From Spirilliplanes yamanashiensis (GTDB lineage: Bacteria > Actinomycetota > Actinomycetes > Mycobacteriales > Micromonosporaceae), in contig NZ_BOOY01000001.1 in the NCBI RefSeq assembly GCF_016863475.1, positions 62,001 through 126,000 of the forward strand: a stretch of DNA of 64,000 nucleotides. Direction: 5' to 3'. The translations under genes were made by a program, and so were the position numbers. Below are positions 15,739-25,467 of the stretch, piece by piece; within the stretch, counting starts at the first letter, position 1, and the number at the start of each line of letters is the position of its first letter. The notes under the pieces are model-generated. The model was not told the DNA's origin. It saw only the letters and a program-made list of their open reading frames with translations, and did not search any database.

Positions 15739-16608
15739 TCAGGCCAGGCCGCGGCGGGAGACCGCCGGCTGGCGGTCGCCGCGGATGGCGGCCACCATGT
15801 CCAGCACCTGCTTCGTCTCCGCCACCTGGTGCGCGCGGAACACCCGGGCGCCGTGCCAGGCCGAGATCGCCGTCGCGCCCAGCGTGCCCGGCAGCCGCCG
15901 GTCCACCGGCAGGTCAAGCGTCTCGCCCACGAAATCCTTGTTCGACAGCGCCACCAGCACCGGCCGTCCCGTCGCGACCAGCTCGTCCAGCCGGCGCGTC
16001 ACCTCCAGCGAGTGCCGGGTGTTCTTGCCGAAGTCGTGCGCCGGGTCGATGAGGATGCCGTCCGGCCGCACCCCCAGCCGCTCCGCCCGCTCCGCCAGCT
16101 CCGTGACCCGCGCGACCACGTCCGCCACCACGTCGTCGAACGCCGCCCGGTGCAGCCGCGTCCGCGGCGTCAGCCCGCCCGCGTGCGAACACACCAGCCC
16201 CGCCCCGGTCCGCGCCGCCACCTCGGCCAGCGCCGGGTCCGCCCCCGACCACGTGTCGTTGATCAGATCGGCGCCGGCGGCCACCGCCTCCACGGCCACC
16301 TCCGCCCGCCAGGTGTCGATCGAGACCACCACCTGCGGGTACGCCTCCTTCACCCGCGCCACGAAGCCGACCGTCCGCTCGATCTCCTGCGCCGCCGTCA
16401 CCTCGTCGCCCGGCCCGGCCTTCACGCCGCCGACGTCGATGATCTCCGCACCCTCCGCCACGGCCCGGTCGACGGCCGACAACGCCTTGTCTGGGGCGAA
16501 TGTGGCACCCTTGTCGTAGAAAGAGTCCGGTGTCCGGTTCACGATCGCCATGACCACCGGCGACCCCGCCGGGAACTCCCGTCCCCCCAGCCGCAGCGTC
16601 CCGCTCAC
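15739..16608 (-). CDS. folP: Dihydropteroate synthase family protein
   Basis: The product is 289 residues from GTG 16608 (VSGTLRLGGREF). The frame is open to ATG 16671 and GTG 16617 is also possible. Pterin- and pABA-binding loops are visible: VMAIVNRTPDSFYDKG, AEIIDVGG, VSIDTWRAEVA, LINDTWSG, ILIDPAHDFGKN and a C-terminal loop before WHGARVFRAHQV. It condenses a dihydropterin pyrophosphate with p-aminobenzoate in folate synthesis. Actinobacteria often carry two FolP paralogs, one (FolP2-like) of doubtful activity. The stand-alone location away from other folate genes makes this one possibly the second copy. Confidence 0.8.
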   Translation of the reverse strand: MSGTLRLGGREFPAGSPVVMAIVNRTPDSFYDKGATFAPDKALSAVDRAVAEGAEIIDVGGVKAGPGDEVTAAQEIERTVGFVARVKEAYPQVVVSIDTWRAEVAVEAVAAGADLINDTWSGADPALAEVAARTGAGLVCSHAGGLTPRTRLHRAAFDDVVADVVARVTELAERAERLGVRPDGILIDPAHDFGKNTRHSLEVTRRLDELVATGRPVLVALSNKDFVGETLDLPVDRRLPGTLGATAISAWHGARVFRAHQVAETKQVLDMVAAIRGDRQPAVSRRGLA

Positions 16609-16685
16609 CTCATCCACCGGCCTCTCTCGCGTGCGTGCGGGGTGGCGGGCTTCACTGTCCTGGGCGCCCATGCCACGATCGTCGC

Positions 16686-18164
16686 ATGGGCGAGCTTTTC
16701 CTCTTTCTCGTCGTGGCCTTGACGGTCGCGGCGATTGTCTTCGGCGTCACGGTCCTGGTCAGCGGCGGCGACCCGGGCCTGACCCCGGTCGAGCCCGACG
16801 GCCGCGCGGTGCCCCTGCCCGCGAACCGGCCGCTCGACGAGGAGGACGTCTCGCAGGTCCGCTTCGACACGGCCGTCCGCGGCTACCGCATGGCCCAGGT
16901 CGACCAGGCCCTCCAGCGGGCCGCGTACGACATCGGCTACAAGGGCGAACTCATCGGCGTCCTGGAAGCTGAGGTCAACGCCCTGCGCGAGGGCCGCACG
17001 GAAGACGCGGACATCCTGCGCCGCGCCCGCGAGGCCGCCGTCCAGCCCGCCGCCCCGCCGCCCGCCGACGCTCCGCCTGTCGACGCTCCGTCGGAGTCGC
17101 CCGCTGCCGTGTCGGCTGTCGCTGAGCCGTCGGTTTCTTCGCCCGCCGAGGACTCGCCGGCCGCTTCGCCGGCCTCTGCGCCGGCCTCGCCCGCCTCGCT
17201 CGCCACGCCGGCCGGGTCCGCCGCGGCTGCGGCGTCGTCCTCGCCCATCTCGTCGGCGATCCCGCCGGCGGCTTCGCCGGCCACGCCTGTCTCGCCCTCG
17301 TCCGTTTCTCCCGCTTCGTCTTCTCCCGCTTCGTCGTCGGCGCCGGCTGCGGCGACGGCGGCCGCGCCGGTCGCCGCCGCGGCCTCGCCGCTTCCGGCGC
17401 GCGACGTCGCCGACGACCCGGCCATCGGCGGGTCGCCCTCGGACCTCGCCGACCCGCTGTCCGCGCCCACCACCCCGGCCGCCACCGGCGACGACGACTA
17501 CTCGCCGATCTTCGCGGAGATGTACCGCGCGGCCCCCTCGGCTGACGGCTCCGCGGAGAACGCCCCCGACTCGGCCCGTGATACGGCTGCCGGATCTGCG
17601 GCCGGTTCTTCGGCCGGTTTCGCTTCCGGTTCCACTTCCGGCTCCGCGGCCGGTTCGGCCGGCGGATCCGCCGCAGGGCACTCCGGGCACTCCGCCGGGC
17701 ACTCCGGCGATCACCCCGACCGGGTCGGTCCGGCCGCGGAGGCCGCCGCCGTGCCGCCGTCGGTCGTCCACGACGAACCGGCCCACCGGCCCCCGGCCCC
17801 GGCCGCACCGACCGGGTCGGAGCCGCCGGCCGGCCCTTCGGGCGGCACGTCGGCCTCGCCGGCGGTCCGGCCGGCCACCGAAGAAGCGGCTACCACCACC
17901 ACCGCCCCTGCTGCGGGCCCGACGCCCGAGAACGGGTCGTCCTCGTCTGCCGGGTCGTCGGCCGCTGCCGTTGCTCCGGCTGCCGCCGGGCCGTCCGCCA
18001 CCCCGACCACTCCCGGCGCCCCGGCCACCCCGGCCACGTCGCCCGCCGCTGCCGAGCAGCCCGTCGCGCCGTCCCGCTCCGCCGGGTCGGCCGCCGAGCG
18101 CGGCGGTGACCCGGCCGATTCCGGCCGGGCCGCGCCTGACGGTGAGCCGGCGGAGCGGCGATGA
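16686..18164 (+). CDS. DivIVA-domain membrane protein with very long Ala/Ser/Pro tail
   Basis: Encodes 492 residues from ATG 16686 (MGELFLFLVV). Residues 1-25 form one membrane helix. At ~58-80 lies a DivIVA-domain motif (VRFDTAVRGYRMAQVDQAL), then a short coiled-coil stretch (GVLEAEVNALREG). From about 130 to the end the protein is almost pure Ala, Ser, Pro, Thr and Gly and should be disordered. DivIVA-type proteins mark curved membrane and organise polar growth and division in actinobacteria. The stop overlaps the next start as ATGA, indicating translational coupling. Confidence 0.8.
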   Translation: MGELFLFLVVALTVAAIVFGVTVLVSGGDPGLTPVEPDGRAVPLPANRPLDEEDVSQVRFDTAVRGYRMAQVDQALQRAAYDIGYKGELIGVLEAEVNALREGRTEDADILRRAREAAVQPAAPPPADAPPVDAPSESPAAVSAVAEPSVSSPAEDSPAASPASAPASPASLATPAGSAAAAASSSPISSAIPPAASPATPVSPSSVSPASSSPASSSAPAAATAAAPVAAAASPLPARDVADDPAIGGSPSDLADPLSAPTTPAATGDDDYSPIFAEMYRAAPSADGSAENAPDSARDTAAGSAAGSSAGFASGSTSGSAAGSAGGSAAGHSGHSAGHSGDHPDRVGPAAEAAAVPPSVVHDEPAHRPPAPAAPTGSEPPAGPSGGTSASPAVRPATEEAATTTTAPAAGPTPENGSSSSAGSSAAAVAPAAAGPSATPTTPGAPATPATSPAAAEQPVAPSRSAGSAAERGGDPADSGRAAPDGEPAERR

Positions 18165-18652
18165 CCGAGCCGCTCGGCAACATCGGCGACGCCGCCCAGC
18201 CCGGCGCGGGCGAGGTCACCGCCACGGTCATCGTCGACGCGCCCGCGGAGCGCGTCTTCGCCGGGTTCACCGCGTGGGAGCGGCAGTCGGACTGGATCCC
18301 GTTCACGACGGTCCGGGTCGTCGAGGGCACCGGCGGCGAGGGCAGCCTGATCGAGGCGGTCACGACCGTCGGCCCGGCGGTGCTGCGCGACGAGATGCGG
18401 GTGGTGCGGGTGGACGCCCCGTACGAGGTGCGGGTGGTGCACTGCGGCAAGCTGCTGCGCGGCCCCGGATCGTTGCGCTGCACGCCGATGGAGCGCAACC
18501 GCACCCAGGTGGTCTGGCACGAGTGGTTCCACCTGCCGGGCGGCGCCGCGGGCCGGATGGCGTGGCCGGTGCTGTGGCCCGGGTCGAAGGTGAGCCTGAA
18601 GGGCGCCCTGAAGAAGTTCGGCCGGCTCGTCGAGGAGGGGCGCCTGCCCTGA
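18161..18652 (+). CDS. SRPBCC (START-like) family protein
   Basis: Encodes 163 residues. It fits a polyketide-cyclase/START-type ligand-binding fold: VTATVIVDAPAERVFAGFTAWERQSDWIP at the N-terminus, a central beta-sheet and a C-terminal helix (KGALKKFGRLVEEG). These proteins hold hydrophobic ligands in a deep cavity; the ligand here is unknown. The ATG overlaps the DivIVA-domain gene by 4 bases, so the two are probably made together. Confidence 0.8.
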   Translation: MTEPLGNIGDAAQPGAGEVTATVIVDAPAERVFAGFTAWERQSDWIPFTTVRVVEGTGGEGSLIEAVTTVGPAVLRDEMRVVRVDAPYEVRVVHCGKLLRGPGSLRCTPMERNRTQVVWHEWFHLPGGAAGRMAWPVLWPGSKVSLKGALKKFGRLVEEGRLP

Positions 18653-18798
18653 TCTTCGCGACATCGCGGAAGTCGGGGCGTCGTGGCCCGGGGGAGACGC
18701 CGGTATCGCGGTAAGCGGGCTCAGGGGGTACCCGGGAAGGGCCTGTGGAGGGCGTACGACGAGGGTTTCTGTCGGTCGGCGGTCGTAGCGTGAGTGGC

Positions 18799-19395
18799 GT
18801 GACGGACCTGATGATCGGCGCGGACGGGCTCGCCCGCTGCGCCTGGGGCAGCAGCACCCCGGAGTACATCCCCTACCACGACACGGAGTGGGGCCGGCCG
18901 CTGCGCGGCGACGACGCCCTGTTCGAACGCCTCAGTCTCGAGGCGTTCCAGTCCGGCCTGTCGTGGATCACGATCCTGCGTAAACGGGAGTCGTTCCGGC
19001 GCGCGTTCGCGGGCTTCCACATCGAGACGGTGGCCCGCTTCGGCGAGCAGGACGTGGCCCGCCTGATGGCCGACGCGGGCATCGTCCGCAACCGCATGAA
19101 GATCGACGCCACCCTCCAGAACGCCCGCGCCGCCGCCGACCTCGAGGGCGGCCTGTCGGACCTGCTGTGGTCGTACGCGCCGCCGCCGCGCCCACGCCGC
19201 CCCGCCGCGGGCGAGGTCCCGGCGGTCACCCCCGAGTCCACGGCGATGGCGAAGGACCTGAAGAAGCGTGGCTTCCGCTTCGTCGGCCCCACCACCGCGT
19301 ACGCGCTCATGCAGGCCACCGGCATGGTCGACGACCACATCGAGGGCTGCCACGTCCCGCAGCGCACCGCGGAGCCGGTTCCCCCGGGTACCTGA
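18799..19395 (+). CDS. tag: DNA-3-methyladenine glycosylase I
   Basis: Encodes 198 residues from GTG 18799 (VTDLMIGADG). GTG 18790 and ATG 18811 are alternatives. It excises 3-methyladenine from alkylated DNA. The Tag zinc ligands are present: Cys in RCAWG, His in YHDTEWG and His plus Cys in DDHIEGC. The family signatures LSLEAFQSGLSWITILRKR and FVGPTTAYALMQATGMV are also present. It is the typical length for Tag. Confidence 0.93.
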   Translation: MTDLMIGADGLARCAWGSSTPEYIPYHDTEWGRPLRGDDALFERLSLEAFQSGLSWITILRKRESFRRAFAGFHIETVARFGEQDVARLMADAGIVRNRMKIDATLQNARAAADLEGGLSDLLWSYAPPPRPRRPAAGEVPAVTPESTAMAKDLKKRGFRFVGPTTAYALMQATGMVDDHIEGCHVPQRTAEPVPPGT

Positions 19396-19415
19396 GCGAG
19401 TGGTTCGATGGGTCC

Positions 19416-19997
19416 ATGACGCAGTGGGCGGTGGTCATCCCGGCAGAGCAGTACGAAACCGAGCGGCTCTACCACCACGACGAGGTCACGGTCGAGTCCC
19501 CGGCGGGCGCCGAACTGCCCGCGGACGGCGACGAGGCCCTGATCGTCGTGGCGGGGGAGCACCCTCTGGTGATCGGCCTGGGCCGCATCGTCGCCCCAGC
19601 CCCCGCGACGGCTCCGGCGGCTACTGCGGCCCCGGCCGCGGGTGGGCGCACCGTGGTGGTCGCCTACACCCGGCGGGCCTTCGACGCCCCCGTGCCCGCC
19701 CCACGGCTAGCGCTCGGCCATCAGGTCCAGCCGCTCGACCCCGCCACCTACCGGGACTTAGCGGCCCGCCTCGGCGTGCCCGCCGACCGGCGCACCTGGC
19801 TGGTGAGCGTCGACCTGCCGATCGAGGCGGAGTCCCCGGCGGAGGCGGTGCGCCAGTTCTGGTCGTACGTGCGCCAGCTGGGGCCGCGCGAGCTGCCGAC
19901 GTTCGTGTGGCCGTCGGGCAACGAGCTGGCGATGCAGGCGTTCGTGCTGGGCGAGGAAGCCAACCAGGACCCGGAGGAGGACGAGGACGACGACTGA
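19416..19997 (+). CDS. Uncharacterised acidic-tailed protein
   Basis: Encodes 193 residues beginning MTQWAVVIPAEQYETERLYHHDE. It starts 20 bases after tag and is probably in the same transcript. The N-terminal part is a beta-rich segment, interrupted by an Ala/Pro linker near residues 60-78. The second half contains VSVDLPIEAESPAEAVRQFWSYV and LPTFVWPSGNELAMQAFVLGEE, then an acidic end (EEDEDDD). I recognise no domain, membrane segment or signal peptide. Function unknown. Confidence 0.7.
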   Translation: MTQWAVVIPAEQYETERLYHHDEVTVESPAGAELPADGDEALIVVAGEHPLVIGLGRIVAPAPATAPAATAAPAAGGRTVVVAYTRRAFDAPVPAPRLALGHQVQPLDPATYRDLAARLGVPADRRTWLVSVDLPIEAESPAEAVRQFWSYVRQLGPRELPTFVWPSGNELAMQAFVLGEEANQDPEEDEDDD

Positions 19998-20031
19998 CCG
20001 CCGGCGGGATCTGCAGGGCGGCGGAAACGCG

Positions 20032-20081
20032 GAACGGGCCGGACGGCCGGGACGTCGTTGTCCCAGCCGCCCGGCCCGTTC
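20032..20081. terminator. Long hairpin terminator between convergent genes
   Basis: Outer arms gaacgggccgg (20032-20042) and ccggcccgttc (20071-20081) pair perfectly. Inside, cggc/gccg and gggac/gtccc continue the stem with two single mismatches around a six-base loop (about 20 paired positions). It serves the convergent genes ending at 19997 and 20169. Confidence 0.8.
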
Positions 20082-20168
20082 GCTCCGCGAAGGGGACAAC
20101 GGCCCCGGGGTTCACCCCACCCGGGACCGCCGTCGCTCCTTCAACGACCGAGCCAGCGAAGGGGCGGG

Positions 20169-21077
<909 letters not shown>

Positions 21078-21106
21078 TCAGCTCATATCGTCGGCGGTTC
21101 GGCGGG

Positions 21107-21898
21107 TCAGCGGCCGCTGAACTGGGGTTTCTCCTTCGCGACGAACGACGCGACGGCGGCCCGGTGGTCCTCGGTGGCGCCGCAGATGGCCTGCGCCTGG
21201 GCTTCGGCGGCGAGCGCGTCGGACAGGGTGCCGGCGTCGCCGATGGACAGTTCGCGCTTGATGGCGGCGTACGCGACGGTGGGTCCGGCGGCGAGGCGGG
21301 CGGCGAGTTCCTGGGCGGCGGGCAGGACGGCGGCGTCGTCGTCGACGAGGCGGCTGACCATGCCGAGCTCGTGGGCGCGGGCGGCGGCCAGGGGCTCGGC
21401 CAGCATCAGCAGCTCGACGGCGCGGGCGTGGCCGACGAGGCGGGGCAGCGACCACGAGATGCCGGTGTCGCCGGCGAGGCCCACGTTCGCGAACGCCATG
21501 AGGAAGCTGGTCTTCGGCCCGGCGATGCGGAAGTCGGCGAGCAGCGCGAGGGCGGCGCCGGCGCCGGCCGCGGTGCCGTTGACGGCGGCGACGACGGGCT
21601 TGGGCAGGTTGGCGAGCCGCTGCGCGATCGGGTTGAAGTGGGCGCGCACCGTGTCCAGCGTGCCGCTCGTGCCGGCCTCCAGGATCTGCGCGTGCTCGCG
21701 CAGGTCCTGCCCGACGCAGAACGCCCGCCCGGCGCCGGTCAGCACGACGGCCCGGCAGGAGCGGTCGGTCTCCAGCTGGGCGAGGGTGTCGCGCAGCGCC
21801 TCCTTGAGCGGGATGTCGAGCGAGTTCATCGACTCGGGCCGGTTGAGGGTGAGGGTCACGACGGCGTCGGTGCGGTCGACGAGCAGCGGGTCGGACAC
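21107..21898 (-). CDS. Enoyl-CoA hydratase/isomerase, PaaG/PaaF-like
   Basis: Encodes 263 residues from GTG 21898, with AAGGAG nine bases upstream. It has the crotonase fold with oxyanion-hole segments AFCVGQDLREH and NGTAAGAGAALALLADFRIA and a C-terminal acyl-CoA helix. It sits 133 bases downstream of a PaaX repressor gene on the same strand, which suggests a role in phenylacetyl-CoA-type degradation (isomerase PaaG or hydratase PaaF), though no other paa genes are present. An overlapping palindromic element (tcagctgatcag, 21917-21927) lies just upstream and may be regulatory. Confidence 0.85.
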   Translation of the reverse strand: MSDPLLVDRTDAVVTLTLNRPESMNSLDIPLKEALRDTLAQLETDRSCRAVVLTGAGRAFCVGQDLREHAQILEAGTSGTLDTVRAHFNPIAQRLANLPKPVVAAVNGTAAGAGAALALLADFRIAGPKTSFLMAFANVGLAGDTGISWSLPRLVGHARAVELLMLAEPLAAARAHELGMVSRLVDDDAAVLPAAQELAARLAAGPTVAYAAIKRELSIGDAGTLSDALAAEAQAQAICGATEDHRAAVASFVAKEKPQFSGR

Positions 21899-22031
21899 GG
21901 CGCGGCACTCCTTCGTCAGCTGATCAGTCAGCGTCTCACACGCCCGCGCGCGCGAGAGGCCGCCGGGCGCGCGGCGGCAATGAGGGAGGGCGCAGGAGCG
22001 CGAAGGGGCATGGGAGAGGGAGCGCGCCGCG

Positions 22032-22850
22032 TCAGCGGCGGGCCGCCGGTCGGTGCCGGGCCGCGTGGTCCAGGCAGGCCGTGACGTACCGGTCCGCGGC
22101 CGGGCGCAGCCGGGCCGCGTGCCGGTCGAAGAACGCGGCGGCCGTGGTGCCCGGCCAGCGTTCGGGCAGCAGGCTGGGCGGCAGTTGCGGGTCGCGGAAC
22201 AGGAACGTGCGCCACGCGTGGACCAGCCGGAACCGCACCGAGTACGCGTCCTCGTCGGAGCTCTTCGCGGTGACGGTGCCGACGAGGGCGCGCTGGTCGG
22301 TGACGAACTGCTCGTAGGCGGCGCCGACCTCGTCGAGGTCCCAGGCCCGCCGGACGACCGCCGCCGCGCCCGGGGTGCCGGCGGCGTGGGCGGCGGTGAA
22401 GCGCTCGTACTCCAGGCCGTGTTCGGCCAGGACGGCGTCGATGTCCTCGGCGCTGCGGGGCGCGACCCAGGTCTGCTCGTCGAGCATCCCGTACCCGAGG
22501 AAGGCCAGGCCGGCGGCGAGCCGCTGGCCCTCGCGGCGGGTGACCGGGGTGCGGATGAGGACGAGGTCGAACTTGCCGTCCCAGGCGGGGCGGCCGGTGC
22601 GGTAGATGCGGCCGGCGGCCTCGTCGAGGCGGCGGACGGCCTTCGGGGTGAGGGCGTAGCCCGGTCCGGCGACCGTGCGCAGGGGGTGCAGCCAGCCCTG
22701 GCGCACCATGCGGGACACGGCGGTGCGCACCGCGGGTGGGGCGATGCCCAGCGGTGCGAGCAGCCGGACCAGGGCGGCGACGGGGGCCCTGCCGCCGCGT
22801 GGGCGCAGGTAGTCGCCGTACAGGTCGAAGAGGGCCGACCGTGCCTGCAT
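22032..22850 (-). CDS. paaX: PaaX-family transcriptional repressor
   Basis: Encodes 272 residues. It has an N-terminal winged helix (SALFDLYGDYL, APPAVRTAVSRMVRQGWL), a central ferredoxin-like domain and a C-terminal domain (FRLVHAWRTFLFRDPQLPPSLLP, WPG), as in E. coli PaaX, which represses phenylacetate catabolism and is released by phenylacetyl-CoA. The neighbouring enoyl-CoA hydratase supports a fatty or aromatic acyl-CoA signal. A long inverted repeat at 22861-22899, just above the start codon, is a good autoregulatory site. Confidence 0.9.
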   Translation of the reverse strand: MQARSALFDLYGDYLRPRGGRAPVAALVRLLAPLGIAPPAVRTAVSRMVRQGWLHPLRTVAGPGYALTPKAVRRLDEAAGRIYRTGRPAWDGKFDLVLIRTPVTRREGQRLAAGLAFLGYGMLDEQTWVAPRSAEDIDAVLAEHGLEYERFTAAHAAGTPGAAAVVRRAWDLDEVGAAYEQFVTDQRALVGTVTAKSSDEDAYSVRFRLVHAWRTFLFRDPQLPPSLLPERWPGTTAAAFFDRHAARLRPAADRYVTACLDHAARHRPAARR

Positions 22851-22860
22851 GACCGCACAT

Positions 22861-22899
22861 TGTGACAGTCAAAAACCCACTATGCTAGACGCTGTCACA
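22861..22899. promoter_or_regulatory. Inverted-repeat operator upstream of paaX
   Basis: TGTGACAG (22861-22868) and CTGTCACA (22892-22899) are perfect inverted copies separated by 23 bases of unusually AT-rich sequence that includes AAAAA and TATGCTAG. It begins 11 bases above the paaX start codon. PaaX regulators bind such widely spaced imperfect dyads. It probably covers the paaX promoter. Confidence 0.7.
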
Positions 22900-23075
22900 C
22901 CGCACCGGTCTCGGTTTGGGTCCAGCGGTGTTCATCAGGGAAAATGTTTGATCGGCCCGGCCGTCTCGGCGGTCGGGCCCGCTCCGATGGTAAGCACCGG
23001 CGCCGTGGGCTGTGCACGGCGGTGAAGTTGTGAGGCACACCTACCGACCCTGACGTAGGTCTGAGGGGAGACAAC

Positions 23076-23243
23076 ATGGCGGCGATGAAGCCGCGGACGG
23101 GCGACGGTCCGCTGGAGGTCACCAAGGAGGGCCGCGGGATCGTCATGCGGGTTCCGCTGGAGGGCGGTGGCCGGCTTGTCGTCGAGATGACTCCCGACGA
23201 GGCCAGCGCGCTCGGCGACGCGCTGAAGGCCACCGCGGGCTAG
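23076..23243 (+). CDS. DUF3117 small conserved actinobacterial protein
   Basis: Encodes 55 residues starting MAAMKPRTGDGPLEVTKEGR and ending DALKATAG. GGGGAG lies five bases before the ATG. The sequence closely matches the DUF3117 family, short cytoplasmic proteins found almost only in actinobacteria. No function is established. The upstream spacer (22900-23075) carries a 10-bp-stem hairpin at 22954-22979 of unknown role. Confidence 0.9.
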   Translation: MAAMKPRTGDGPLEVTKEGRGIVMRVPLEGGGRLVVEMTPDEASALGDALKATAG

Positions 23244-23327
23244 ACGCTCGCAGACCCGCCGGTCCGGTGCGCCGGGCCGGCGGGTCTTCCATGCCCGGTG
23301 CAGGTCGGCGGAAGGCAGCTGAAGGCA

Positions 23328-24773
23328 GTGCGCTCGTTCGCGATCCGGTCCGTCCCCGGCGATCCCGGCGACGGCACCCTGGTCCTGCCCGTGGGGGCCG
23401 GCGGCGACCTCGCCGCGCGCGCCCCGCAGGACGTCCTGGCCGAGGCCGCCGAGCTGTTGCGCGACGCCGACGACCCGGGCCGTCCCGGCGCCGTCCAGGT
23501 GCTGCCGCGGCCGCTGCGCACCCCGGCGCGGGTGCTGCTGGCCGGGGTGGGCGCCGGCGACGCCGCCGGCTGGCGGGCCGCGGGGGCCGCGATCACCGCG
23601 GCGGCCCGGGCCGGCGAGGCGCTGCGGGTCGCCGCGCACGATCTGCACCCCGATGGGGTACGGGCGTTCGCCGAGGCGGCCTGGCTGGCCGGGTACGCCT
23701 TCCGCGCGCCCGGCGACGCCGACGACCCGGCGCAGCCGTACGGCGACGACACCAACCCGGCGGAGATCCTGCTCGTCGGCGCCCCGGAGGCGGGCCTGGC
23801 CGAGGCGCGCGCCACCGCCGCCGCGACCGCCCTGGCCCGCGACTGGGTCAACATGCCGTCGTCGGTGAAGAACCCGGAGTGGCTGGCCGGGCGGTTCGCG
23901 GCCGAGGCGGCGGGGCGTCCCGGGCTCACCGCGCGGGTGCTGGCGGGCGACGAGCTGGCCGGGTTCGGCGGCATCCTGGCCGTCGGCGGCGGCTCGGTCA
24001 GCCCGCCGCGCCTGGTCGAGCTGAGCTGGTCGCCGGCCAACGCCACCACCCACGTTGTGCTGGTCGGCAAGGGCATCACGTTCGACACGGGCGGCATCTC
24101 GATCAAGCCGGTGGCGGCGATGACGCTGATGCGCAAGGACATGGGCGGCGCCGCCGCGGTGGCCGCCGCCACCCTGGCCGCGGCGGACCTGCGCCTGCCG
24201 GTGCGCGTCACGACGCTGCTGCCGCTGGCGGAGAACGCGGTCAGCGGCGCGGCGATGCGCCCCGGCGACGTCATCACCCACTTCGACGGCACGACCAGCG
24301 AGTCCACCAACACCGACGCCGAGGGCCGGCTCGTGCTCGCCGACGCGCTCGGCTACGCGGCGGCCCGGCTCGACCCGGACGTCATCGTCGACCTGGCCAC
24401 CCTGACCGGCGCGAACGCGGTGGCGCTCGGCAAGCGCACCGCCGCCCTGTACAGCCAGGACGACGAGTTGGCCGCCGCGCTCGAGGGCGCCGCCGCGGCC
24501 GCCGGCGAGCAGGTGTGGCGGATGCCGCTGCCGGAGGACTACGTGCCGTACCTGCGCAGCGACATCGCGGACCGGTTCAGCGCCCCCGCCCAGGGCGCCG
24601 GCTCGGTGGTGGCGGCGCTGTACCTGCGCGAGTTCGTCGGCGACACCGCCCAGTGGGCGCACCTGGACATGTCGGCCCCGTCGTGGGCGGACGCCGCCGA
24701 CGGCGAGCTGACCAAGGGCGCCACCGGGTGGGGCGTGCGCACGCTGGTGCGCTGGCTGAGCGCTATCGCTTGA
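23328..24773 (+). CDS. pepA: Leucyl aminopeptidase (M17 family)
   Basis: Encodes 481 residues from GTG 23328. The frame is open to GTG 23298, and the choice is uncertain. It removes N-terminal amino acids from peptides using two metal ions. M17 metal-binding and active-site motifs are clear: VLVGKGITFDTGGISIKP, MRKDMGGAAAV, LPLAENAVSGAAMRPGDV and the family signature NTDAEGRLVLADAL. The N-terminal macro-like domain is divergent. The end overlaps the methyltransferase gene by 11 bases tail to tail. Confidence 0.92.
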   Translation: MRSFAIRSVPGDPGDGTLVLPVGAGGDLAARAPQDVLAEAAELLRDADDPGRPGAVQVLPRPLRTPARVLLAGVGAGDAAGWRAAGAAITAAARAGEALRVAAHDLHPDGVRAFAEAAWLAGYAFRAPGDADDPAQPYGDDTNPAEILLVGAPEAGLAEARATAAATALARDWVNMPSSVKNPEWLAGRFAAEAAGRPGLTARVLAGDELAGFGGILAVGGGSVSPPRLVELSWSPANATTHVVLVGKGITFDTGGISIKPVAAMTLMRKDMGGAAAVAAATLAAADLRLPVRVTTLLPLAENAVSGAAMRPGDVITHFDGTTSESTNTDAEGRLVLADALGYAAARLDPDVIVDLATLTGANAVALGKRTAALYSQDDELAAALEGAAAAAGEQVWRMPLPEDYVPYLRSDIADRFSAPAQGAGSVVAALYLREFVGDTAQWAHLDMSAPSWADAADGELTKGATGWGVRTLVRWLSAIA

Positions 24774-25467
24774 CGGCGACCAGCAGGCCCTCGCCGGCCG
24801 GCACCAGCGCTTCGATCCACTCGTCCGACTCCCGCACAGCCGTGACCATCTGGCGCACCGTCACGGTCGCCACGTCGCGGGCCGCCGGGTCGGCGATGCG
24901 GCCGCCCGCCAGCGCCCCGTTCACCGCCAGCACCCCGCCGGGCCGCAGCAGCCGCAGGGCGGCGTCGGCGCACGCGCCCGACTCGGTGGCGTCGGCGTCG
25001 ACGAACACCAGGTCGTAGACGCCGTCGGCCAGCCGCGGCAGGACGTCGAGGGCGCGGCCCGTGATGATCCGCGTCCGCGACGGCGCGAACCCCGCCTCCA
25101 GGAAGATGCGCCGGGCCACCCGCTGGTGCTCGTTCTCCACGTCGATCGTCGTGAGCACGCCGTCGGGGCGCATGCCGCGCAGCAGCCACACCCCGCTCAC
25201 GCCGGTGCCGGTGCCGATCTCGACCACGGCCTTCGCCGGGCCGACGGCGGCCAGCAGGCGCAGCAGCGCCCCCGCGCCGGGCGACACCGCGCCCAGCCCC
25301 ACCTCCGCGGCGAGGCTGCGCGCCGTCTGCAGGACGAGGTCCTCGGGTACGTACGACTCGGTGAACCCTGTCGACGGCGCCGGGTGCGCGCCGAACGTGC
25401 GGGCGACGGTGGCGATGACGTCCTCCTCGGGTGCGCGCGAGCATGCCTGACCGGTTCGCGCAGACAT
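24763..25467 (-). CDS. Class I SAM-dependent O-methyltransferase
   Basis: Encodes 234 residues from ATG 25467. It has a Rossmann methyltransferase fold of the catechol O-methyltransferase (Methyltransf_3) family: AM binding at VVEIGTGTGVSGVWLLRGM, acidic strand TIDVENEHQ and the metal-loop region LVFVDADATE. The family methylates a catechol-like or other small hydroxyl; the substrate is unknown. In related actinobacteria this gene lies next to the sigE-htrA-tatB block. Here htrA and tatB are present but no sigma factor intervenes. Confidence 0.85.
   Translation of the reverse strand: MSARTGQACSRAPEEDVIATVARTFGAHPAPSTGFTESYVPEDLVLQTARSLAAEVGLGAVSPGAGALLRLLAAVGPAKAVVEIGTGTGVSGVWLLRGMRPDGVLTTIDVENEHQRVARRIFLEAGFAPSRTRIITGRALDVLPRLADGVYDLVFVDADATESGACADAALRLLRPGGVLAVNGALAGGRIADPAARDVATVTVRQMVTAVRESDEWIEALVPAGEGLLVAVKR

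Noticed and set aside
22954-22979. Terminator hairpin between paaX and DUF3117
   Set aside because: The two genes diverge, so a terminator there makes little sense. It might be a 5' leader structure, but nothing identifies it as a riboswitch.
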